From: Ptychodera flava
Lineage: Eukaryota; Hemichordata; Enteropneusta; Ptychoderidae
Assembly (NCBI RefSeq): GCF_041260155.1
Contig: NC_091947.1
Span: 28,729,615-28,793,614, forward strand
DNA length: 64,000 bases
Direction: 5' to 3'
Shown one piece after another: positions 13,501 through 25,500 of the stretch. Below the pieces are notes generated by a model that saw only the letters and a list, made by a program, of their open reading frames with translations, ran no database searches and was not told where the DNA came from. The position numbers and the translations under genes are program-made. Within the stretch, counting starts at the first letter, position 1; every line of letters starts with the position of its first letter.

Positions 13501-16500
13501 TGTAACATATGACAAGTGAGTAGGTCATCAAGAAGATTTGTTCCCTACCAGTTCCAATTGCTGGCATTGCCAATGACTTGACCTGCTTCTGTTCAGCAAA
13601 CAGCAGCATCCGTGTGATACTATCGTCCAACTTTTGATAAGGGGTTATCATGTGAATTATGTTGTTACACTGTAGATTGCCGCTCTCGTCATTACAACAG
13701 TATCTGCCTGTTGCCTACCTAGAAATTTAGATCATATATTATGTGTTGTTATTTGCCAACAACTTACAACTATGTATCTTCAATATCGTAACCTGATATT
13801 GGCCAAATCAACCAAATCTAAAAGTCAATTTATCATGATTGACATCATTACACACCACTGGGATATGTTTCAGGTTATATCTATATTATCGACTACTCTG
13901 TATTGATCAATTGTTTTATGTGTCAGCACATAGCAATAATTTGGGGCCGCCAGTTTCACATTGAATACAGCCATATCTGACCAAAGAAGATCACTTTAAA
14001 GTTACATTACAAACTACTACATAAATGTATGGCAAAATATTAGGCATTAACACTCCAGCTTACCCAAACTTTTGCATTCTTTCACAATTCCCTGTCCTCC
14101 TGCAGCTACAATTGCTTTGGATACACCACCTGTAAATGTTGAAAAAGTTTTTAAGAAATTAAAAAATGGCGATTGCAGTTATCTGTGTCAGCTCTTACTG
14201 TAAATAATGATAAGTTCTGAAGCATCTATTTTTTGGGGAAAAGTGACAAAATCTGTATTGCAGTTTTTTTATCTCTGGTTAAGTTGTAAGCGTAATTCCT
14301 ATCAAATCCTAAGACAGAACCTCACAACCTTGGAGGGCGCTCTGTGGCATACCAAACAGGTATTCTCCCAAGTGATACGGTGTATCCTGCGGCAGTACTT
14401 TTCCTAACAGCACAACCAATACCACCGGTTCTTTAATCATGATCTTTCAATATTGTTATGATATGCCAAACGTAAATCGGAGGACAATTGGTGGGCTGAG
14501 GAAAGGTGCTACTTTATAATCAGATTTATCAAACAGGAAATTTGAATTGAAAACAAAAGATTGACAAAGTGTTAAAAGTACTAGTTACATCCACTCATGT
14601 AAGATCCAAGGATTGAGAACATATTGAACATAAGAGCACACACATCTTATATTCACGACTGGGGTGCCAAGTACATGTAGGCTTTGTTATGGCTGTTTGT
14701 GTACAACATAAAACCAAATTTTGTTCCAACTTCAGGAGTGCAGAGTGCAATCACGGAAGTGCATGTGACAGCTTGTGAAACTTGAAACATATTGCACTGA
14801 AGAGCATGAGACAAGGCCTGGCAATCATCTACTATGAGTGGGCAGAACTTAAGACATTATGCTAGGGGTACCTGGAAATGGTTGACAATATAGAAGGGAC
14901 TTCTTTATGCCATTTTTAGTGCCTGCAAAACTCTTATTTTTCTCAATCTCAGATAAACATTAAGATGACAGACAGAATTTTAAATTTTCTATGGATATAA
15001 GTTTACTCTGAACGACTTACCCATGCTAAGATCAAGATCTTCATTAGAACTGTTAACAATTGCATCTATCCTTTCCTTGGTGATATCACCTGCCTGCACT
15101 TGTACGATGATGTTTCCAATTGTCATCTGACACCCATGAGGTGATTGTTTCAGGTTTTTGTAAGGGGAATCCTCCCCTTCAATTCCATCTACATTGTGAT
15201 GAAACATATGGTGAAACCTATAATGGACATCCACAGCAATAGCAACAGTGTTCTTAATAAGGTACAATACCTGTACCTCTCATAGACAGATGGTCAAACT
15301 CTTGAACTTTATATTTTTGGTCTACCACTTATGGGGGCTCATTTTGGAGCCCAAAGTGTAAGTGCACATTTCAACAGATTTTTTTGAGAATTGAAATCTT
15401 ATTTTTTCCATAAAGCTAACACAGGGATGGCAGCCATTTGGAATTTAAAGTGTTGGTAATATTGGGTTATTTGTTTCTCAAGTAGCAAAAGTTTGCATGG
15501 TGACCTCTGATTAGAGTTTTGGTAATATTGTGTTATTTGTTTCTCAAGTACCGAAAATTCATGACCCCTGATTGCATTTTTTAAGGTTTCCACTAGAATG
15601 ATATTGTGTAAACCTTGAGATTAGTTTCTCTCCATTCCATCTTGCTGATATTTGTCCTAACACCTTTGAAGACGGAGTTTAGAAGGGTAGTCTAGATTAG
15701 TCAGACTGTACAAATTATTGATACAAAATCTATCCCCTTGATTTCCTTTTCACTTGCTAGTTGAGAAGTGGCAGGCTGTCTTCCAGCTTTTATCTGACCA
15801 TGCTTTCATTATGAAAGGAATTTGACACCTCAAACACAGCATTTGTTTTGCTTATTTTAATCGTCTCACATTAACAGGCAGATTACATTCACACTGTTTA
15901 ATTAGAGTTCAAAGACCATCCAACTGTTGGGCCAAGCAAATCAGAACATAGAGGTAAAGGGAAACCCCTGATCTGAAGACTGAACAACCAATCGTCAAGG
16001 TGTTATACTTTGATCAAATGCTATTAGACTAAGTGTACCTGGGAACAGTAATCTTTTGCCACTTAGTTAACCCTTTGAGTCCAGTATTTTTTTCCCATGA
16101 AAATTTTAGTGCAACATTTTACCAATTTTTATGAACTTTTTCTGTAATTTTCTGATAATTTTGGACCACATGAACACAAAATTTCATTGGCCACAGTTTT
16201 TTATCAAAAGTTTGGAAAAATCTGGCAAAAATTGACATGGGTTTATTTTATAACGGTGACAAAAATTCACTTTGGCGCTCAAAGGGTTGATACAGTTTAC
16301 TCCAAGACATGTGGCTATCATAGCACATTTATATCAAAAAATCTGGATTGTGTTCATTACATAAACAACGAAAGAGAATGAAGCAAGGCATTGTATAGGT
16401 TAACCTAAATGCCAAGGTTGCCTGTAGGTGTGAAAGTCAAAAGTCATTTGGCCAAGTCACGGCTCCTCTATCACAGAGGGACTGTGGCCCCAGTAAAGTA

Positions 16501-19500
16501 TTGGAACAAAGAATGGCAAACAAGCAAACGTAAGCAAGCTTGGCAGAAATGAAAGACTCATTTTCCACCATTAATACAGATTATTAATTGATGTTCATAA
16601 TCATAATGCCAAATGTTCAAGAATAAATTCATATTTGCTTCAACGAACTTACTTGCACTTGAATGTGAACCATGTATAGGTTCTTCAAATTGTGTATTTC
16701 CTGCATATGAAGCACTGCCACCCTGCTGATAAGGTGGTTGCTGTTGAAAACCTAATTCAGACTTCTTTTTCGGTGATACCTTTCCACTGTGTCTTTTTTT
16801 GGTCAATTGATGTATTACATCTTTGAATGCCTGTCGAGTGAGGATATTTTATCAGTTTCAAATTGCCTCTCTTCAAAGTCTTTCTCTGATCAAATTCAAT
16901 AAAGATCCTCTGAATAGCACCATCTTTCCCTAAAGCACACAGTTAGGCAACCCCTAAGTACACCAACTACATGAGAAGAAAAATGATCTTATTCTGAAAT
17001 TTACAATGTTAACCATGAGATGCTTTGACAGTAATCATTTGTTCTCTAAAGAACAGCATTACTCTTTGCAGTGGCTTCATATCTAAACAAATCACATGTT
17101 TAGAGACTTCAAAAGGTTCACAAAAACGTGTCCCAACTTAGCAAAGCGTCAAAAAATAGGATTATTAAACTGACTGTGTATGAAGAAGGTATAAGGGTAC
17201 ATAGAAGAAGAAAATGTTAATGTATGTCAAGTTAACTTTCATATTTCCCCACATTTGGAAAGTCATACTGATGGTGAAAATTGTAGCATGTGTTTAAGTT
17301 CTGCTGCAAAAAAAATCACCAACCATTGTAATTTTTAGTTACTTATAAACAAAGCCAATTCTGGTAATTCTACTACTAAAACAGTAGTGAAGCTAGCAGA
17401 CCACTATCTTTGCTGCAAATGATAGCATACACTTTATCTGTGTTGTAAGTAAAGGCATCTATTTCACTTACCTGGTGTGTTTGTTGATCTTTCTCATATA
17501 TCACAAATCTTATTTCCTTCAAAGAACTGTTGGGACTACTAGCACTGAATTTTCGAGCTTCTTCATACATAACTTTAGCTGTAAAGTCTCTAGGAAAGCC
17601 AAGCCCACCAGTACCAATAGCAGGGAATGCAATGGAAAGCATTACAGCTTTGCTTGCTTTTTCAAAACACTTGCGCATCAGATCCCGCAATATCTGGTAC
17701 ATGGTGAATCAGAAAAAAAAGCAGATTTAATATCAAAATTGTGTTATATGATATCAAGTGCTGGAAATCTGAAACCCCTCACCCCCTGGGACCTATGAAA
17801 TCATGTGGAGATTTTCAACTGAGTAGTGGGGCACAAAGAGTTGATCATAAGCCCTAAAGTACCGCAAAGGATGCACAATGCCATTTGCACACTGATCACG
17901 ACGGGCGATGCACAGCGCAAATGTCTGAGTACATCCTTTGCGGTATTTTCATAAAAACATTATTATAATTGATTTGTTTAATGCAAATTCAATAATTTTC
18001 TTCCCATTAACAGCACTAGTATGGAGTGCCATCTTGTACGTGCTTCTGGGTAGCCTGTGAACTGCACATATAGAGCGCAAGACATATTCTGGCAATTGTC
18101 CAATGAGTCCTTTGAAACCGTTCAACAGTAAAAACGTAGTAGCAGCTTCAGAATGCATTGCATATGGGGTCTGATTGGGGATGCCTGGAAATTGTAATAA
18201 TAACAATAATAATTTATTTATAAAACGTCAATATCCACAATAAAAGTGATCAAGGATGCTGAAATAAAATTTATACATCACAAAAAGCAATTAATAAACA
18301 TAGGGCCAATGTCCCTGAAGCTACTGTAGACATGGATGGTATAGAGGACGTACATACCATAATACCAGATATAGCAAGTGCAAAGTGCCTTTTACAATAT
18401 TCTTATGGCAGAAGAACTGTTTCAGTATGGTTTATACTTACAGACCCCCTATATACACATAAGAACTGGCAAAAATTTCCCTCAAAACACAAAATGAAGT
18501 ATTTCCTAACTATATGAAATTGTTTCACTATAAGGTTATCCTATTTACCTAATATCATGAAAGCTGTCGGATTTGAAGAAACAAGCAACCTGACAGCCAA
18601 TAGAACTCTGCTGTAGAGAATAACTGAGTGACGCATGTGTGGATGAAGAAGGTGACTTTTCTTTGCTAATTCATTTCAGGATGGCCTGACCAAACACAGC
18701 AAAAATAGCTGCAAAAATACCAAACTGAAGATTCCATCAATATATATATCACATTAAGATAAAGCATAGAAACCTGTATACCAAATATCAAAGCAATCAG
18801 AGAAGTAATTTTTGAGAAACAAATGTTTCACCAAAAATGGCAAAATTGTCCAAAAAATACAAAATTGTACATTTATCATGATTTGAATACATGATATTTT
18901 AATCATCCCTATAAATCTGTATACCAAATATCCATTACGGGAAGGCTCCATTAACTTAGGAATACCCTACTTCCCTAGAGGATCAATTTCACAGACCTGC
19001 CTTTCCTACAATGGCACTACAATAGTACCAGCTGGATTAGATAAACATAACAATGGAACATTCACCACCTTGAGGTATTAAAAGTCTCTGTTTGTCACCC
19101 GAGTTGCTCAGGCAAGGACTCGGGTTTCAGGTACCATGCAAGTTAATGCAGTCGTCCCCTAATGCAAAGTGATAAGACAGTGGTTTTTGTGAAAAAAAAA
19201 TTTTTGACCAAAAATGACAAAAATTGCCGTAAAAATATAAATTTACATATTTCTGCACAGTTTCAAGAAATCTGATATGGGTCATCCCTAGGGACCTATA
19301 CCCCAAATATCAAAGCTGTCAGACAAGCGGTTTTGATGAAATAAATTTTTGACCAAAAATGACAAAAAAATTCCTTAAAAATACAAATTTGCATATTTCA
19401 TCACAATTTGAACAAATCTAAGTTGGGTCATCCCTAGGGAACTGTATACCAAATATCAAAGCTATCTGACCAGCGGTTATGAAGAAGATTTTTTACCAAA

Positions 19501-22500
19501 AACCTTTTTTGAGCTAATTTGCATATTTTCAACAATATCAAAAACAAACAAACAAAATGTTTCTCATAATCATATTTTGCACCTACACAAGAAATATTAA
19601 ATCTGTAAGTACTGCAGTTCTCAAGATATTTGAGGGACGGAAATCCTCACAAACGGATATACATACATACATACATACATACATACATACCCTAGGATAC
19701 ATACCGGTACATACATACATACATACATACATACATACATACATACATACATACATACATACATACAGACTGACGACGGACACTGGACAGATACCCATCC
19801 CAATAGCTTCTATAGACTACCGGTATAGTCTATAGTAGCTAAAAAATCATTTAAAAAATTGAAAAAAAAAACCATTTAAAACCAAGTCTAAAAAGCAGGT
19901 CTGAAAAGGAAAAGTTTTAACATCAGTTTTAAAAGTTGACAGGTTGGAGAATGCCAATATCTAATAGAAGACTGTTTGGAAGAACAGGCGTTCCGTACAG
20001 CTTTTTTAGCAAAATCCCATTGTTCTGAATGGTAGATTTATAATGATACACTTTCTGTATCATAAATAAATTGCATTATGAAATAAAACAAACATAAGGT
20101 ATTTGGAAATATTGGTATTTGATTTCACTGACACATAGAACCAACTACGTGATTCTCAGAACATCAAAAGATGTTTTTAGTTCAGTATAGGACTCACATG
20201 GCTTGAGATACTTTGGAGTATGCTCCACTGCAGTATGCCTGGCCACAGGTGAAACCTTGGTGCAGCTATGATACCAGACAAATGTGCATGTTAAAAATAT
20301 TACGGTATGTATTCTGATCTTTACCTAGACTATATCATTCTGTTTCAGTGTTTTCTCTGCATGTTCATTGAAAGGGACACTTTGTGCCCCATTCATCACA
20401 ATTAGGGGGCAGACTTGACATTTTAGAGGGGCAGTGTTGATGTTGATATGCTTTCCTAGGAAGCGCCTTCTAAATATCACTACGATTGTCACCCAGTTCA
20501 GTTGCATTATCCATGTCGCATGCAGCATCTGTACTATCATCGACATGTTTGTCAGCTTGTGATGTGTTCGGCTGCTGTCCATCTTCTGTCAATTTGTCAC
20601 TCTCAGGTTTTCCGAACTCAAATTTGACACAATTTGTCCAAATTTGGGGTTTTAAATCCATGAAATGTGCGGTGATCAATGATAGCATTTCATTGCGATC
20701 ATGATCGATCGTAACCATGACTGCAGCATGCCTACACAATGCTAAAGCTGGAATTTTCCATGATTCCGTCATTGATACAGTGTTTCAAGTTCTGCTTTCA
20801 AACTTTACCGCTATCAAAACATGAATATAAAATTGCACTAGTATCCATGGAGACATAACCGCAACTAAGTCTTGGCTGTTCTTTTTGATGTGTACACTCC
20901 ACGTCATGAGGATGACAAGTTCAAACATGCTATTGACAAGTCATCGTTGATGACACAGTCCCCACTTATTAATGGCTACTTTAATATCAAGTCCTCAGAG
21001 AGGATAGAGTCCTGTTCATTAATTGGGTCTATGATTAAGAATGAGTTCCATGGTGGTGAAAATGTAAAACTAATAATACTGCCAAGTGTCAATAAATTGT
21101 ATTACAAACACTATGAGATCAACATCTGTACAAAGTTTCATCAGATTGATGAAGTGTTTATGTACATATCACTCTTAATCAGGAAAGTTCATTACTATAT
21201 GTAAATTATATATTTACCATGACACTGCATAGTGTCTTTTATTCAATGTTAAAGCAATATGAGCTCAACATCTGTACCAAGTTTCATCAAATTTGATGCA
21301 GTATTTCTGGACATAGCCTACTAATTAGGAAAATTCATTAAATATGCAAATTAGCAATTAATTTGAATGACACTGATAAATGTCTTCATTCAATGTTAAA
21401 GCAATGTGAGCTCAACATCTGTACCAAGTTTCTTGAAATTTGATGATCCATTTCTTGACATACCAGCCTAATTACGAAAATTCATTAAATATGCAAATCA
21501 GTAGTTAATTGACATGATACTGCTACATATGCCAAACCCACCAAAAGATCAACATCTGTGCCACATTTCATCAAATTTGATGTAACATGTCTAGACATAT
21601 CACACTAATTACAAAAATTCATCAAATATGTAAATTAGCAATAAATGATATGATACCAATATTACAGTACTGAGAAATCAACATCTGTACCATGTTTTGT
21701 CAAATTTGATGCAGTGGTTCTGGAGATAGCCAACTAATTAGGAAAGTTCATTAAATATGCAAATAAGCAGTTATTTCCCATGACACAGCTAAGTGTCTTT
21801 GTAAACTTATATGAAACTATGTGCTAAAAATCTGTACCAAGTTTCATTAGCTTTGCTGCAGTATTTCTAGACACATCACCCTAATTACAAAATTCATCAA
21901 ATATGCAAATTACCAATTAATTGATGCAATATTGACATATCCATTGTGTGCTATTAGAGCTCTGTGTGACAAACATCTTTACAAAGTTTCATCAAATTAT
22001 TTGCAGTCGCTCCAGAAACACAGGGAAGCTTTTTCATATAGTCATTGTCAATGACATAGTCCCTGCTTTATTAATAAAATGGCCATCACACAACCATATT
22101 TGATCTGATCACGGAAAAAATGACGTGCATTTGTATGACATAAGGAGTAATCCTTGTATCAAGTTTGAATGAAATCGCTCAAGCATCTTTAAGATATCTG
22201 CATGAATGGATGCACGCATGCACGTACACGCACGGACATGACCAAGCCTATAATCCCCCCCGGACAATGTCCAGGGGGACTATAATCTGGTCACAGTGCA
22301 TGCATCAGGAAGCAAATGCATGTTGCTGCAATGCATTATTACAACAAAGGGTGAATGTTGGCGAAGGAAAAGTTTGGGGATATGTTATATAATATTTAAG
22401 ATTATGAATTTTATTGAATAACAATATTTTTTCCTGGTTATCTTTTAAGAATATGAAATATTCTCACCCTCTCTGCATTTGGACTTCCATCCCAGTGACA

Positions 22501-25500
22501 GCAAAGAACGTGATAAACTTTTTTGCATTTCAGTTTGGCACCATTTGTTATAATCATGACACCTTCTTTCACAGGCTTTCCTGAGTCCTTGTAAGCATTG
22601 ACTTGCTGTTGCAGTGCTGGCCCTGCAACTTTGCAAATGGCTGCAGATACACCTCCTGTATTCAGTGAGAGTGACGTCTGAGTGGTATTTACTATGATGT
22701 CAGTCTACAGACAGAAAATTGAACAAAAGCCAAGACGTGAATCAAAAGCGTGAGACCACTAATGTTGCTTGCTTTGAATGAAGCAAAATGAATGATAAAA
22801 TTTAAACACTTTCAAGAAATTTAACTTTTCAGCATCATATATAAGAAATTATATTCTAGCTTTGACAATATCCATGAATTTAGTGACATCATAACCTCAG
22901 ATTGTTACTGATAATATACCCATTATCCAACATTGTGGCCCAAGATGTTTTCTACATCTTCAAATTCATTGGCATCGCCAAAACCAGAAAACAACAGCAA
23001 TAAAGTACCCCATCTTGGCCCATAATTGACTCAAGCAAACTTTGCACTCAATAATGAACTTGGCTCCGCCTCGTACATTGTGTCGTGCAAAGTTTGCTTT
23101 CGTCAATTATGGGCCGGAAGGGGGTACATTATTGCTTAAATATGTTGCAATTATGACCTGAAATCTGTATGTGGGATTTCAATCCCAGTAACAGTAAATT
23201 ACATGTTAAGTCTTTTTGGCATTTCAGTTTAGCATTGAATGATCCTAATAAAACAACTAACCTTCTGTTTTGCAATGCTGCCTTTCACTAACTTTATCAC
23301 AACTCCTTCTGAAGTTTTGAGTTCTGTAGGATTTGAAAGTGGCTCCAGGGATGTATCTCGGGATCCGTCTTTTGTCACTTTGGTTCTTCCTCTTTCCCTT
23401 GATGAATTTGTGTTTCCAACACTTCCTATTTGTTGATTATAATAAAATTGAAAATACTTCAGATAAAAAATTATATTGCTGACAGTTCTTTTCACTTAAC
23501 AGACATAATAGCATAAATGTCACTCTAATCATACAGAAAAATATATGAAATTTTCAGATACAGTATTCATTATTTTTCTGATGGTATCAAACAAAGTTTA
23601 AGACTGATGAGAAAATACCGTTTTTATCACATATAATTTTCAACTGTATTATTTGCCCCTTAATGGTGTTAAGAATTGATAACTTCACATGAAGGATGTG
23701 TACCACTGCTTTACTGAGAAATCACTGTTCATAGTTGTTGGATGCAGCTAGGTTCACAATTAAATGGTACTCATAAAATGTGTAAGCACAAAAATGCTCT
23801 AATTGCAGTGTACCTTGAAATTTTACCAATTTGTACTGAGCATGGAATCAAGATTTATTGAAAGTGTATTTTAAGTTAGCAAAAAGTAATAAAGTTAGCT
23901 CCTTTTTCTGATTTTTGTCTCTTTGACAAACAGCATGTTTGGATTTGAGCTTTCCTTTCAGATTTTGCATCATCACAATTTTTTAAAGTCGCTTTCAGCA
24001 AAATAATTCAGAGCAGCCATTAAAAGAGTGAAAATAGTCCACTTTAAATTGCCTGCTCTAATTTTTGGACTTTGCTGTATGAGTTTCCTTCAGACTTTGA
24101 GATACAACAAGGCATACTACGGTACTTCAGTGCAAGAGTTAAACGGAGAAGATGGTAACAGTCCAATTTGTATATTCTGGTCAGATTGATGATCACAGAA
24201 AGAGTGTTAGAATCTGCATAAAAAAGATTTCAGCTTAAGGTTCCAAGACAAGAAATTGACCATTTTAAACTAACAATTCTCTAGTGTTTAATAAGCTCAG
24301 AACCCCCATAAATTGTATATTTTCAGAAAGCCTAGATATAGGGGAACATTTTGGTAACCATAGTGTCACCATTGTTTACATAACTATCACGTGACAGGTA
24401 ATTTGCATAACCTTTCAAAAATCAGTTTTCCCTATGTTTTGTTTCAATGCTTTGAGATATGTGGCTGAAATTCATGTGAGTGCAAGCTATACTACAGGTC
24501 TTCAAAAGTGTGTCTCAGAATTTTTTTAAACCTTCTTGAACAGTTTTCATGCCAGAAAAACGTCCAGAGCAGCGAATTTTACCATAGTTGATTTCTTTAA
24601 AATTGTGCTCCAAAAAAACTAAGCAAGATAAAAAAATCTGAGACACACTTTGAAAGAGCTTGTGACAGCTTGCATTCCAGCAAGTTTGAGTCAGATATTT
24701 TGAAGTATTGAGACAAAACATAGGGAAAACCGATTTTTGAAAGGTTATGCAAATTATCTTGTCACGTGATAGTTATGTAAACAATGGTGACACTGTGGTT
24801 ACCAAAATGTTCCCATATATGTAGGCTCACAGAAAATGTATACTTTACGGGAGTTCTGAGTTTATTAACCGTTAGAGAATTGTTAGATTAAAAAGGTCAC
24901 ATTTCTTGTCTTGGAACCTTAAATCGATTGAGCCAATTTCTACCAGGCAATATACAGTTTCCATCAAATATTACCTGATTAGAGAAATGCTTTCAGCAAG
25001 TCATCCACAGAATTATGTATTCTAATACCGTATGAAAATTGTAAAAAATAATTACCTGAAAAACTGATTGGGAATGTTGACATTCTCATTACCATAATAT
25101 TTGACCAAGCTGTCTTGGAAGCATTTACACGTCATGTCAGCATTATCTACCAGATTCACTTCCATCAGACATCCTGGAGGTGTCCCACTGAAGAATTCAT
25201 CCACAGCATCAATGATAGTATTAACACTAAGATCTAATGGAAAACCAAATCCCCCAGAGCTGATGGCGGGCAAAGCCACTGAACGGCATTGGTACCTTTC
25301 AGCTTCGGATAAACTGTTGCACACAGTATCATGCAGCATTTTCTCTTCATGAGATTTCTCCTCTGAATAGGACTTCCTAAAACTTCTGTTCCATGTTGGT
25401 CCAACAGCATGAATGATTCGTTTACATGGAAGGTCTCCGGACCCTGTGGACACCACTTGACCAGGAAATAACTTTCCTTCTTTAGCTCGTAAAATTTTGA

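Noticed and set aside
19557-19835. Open frames of Thr-Tyr-Ile-His or Cys-Met-Tyr-Val repeats
   Set aside because: They come from the ATAC tetranucleotide run.
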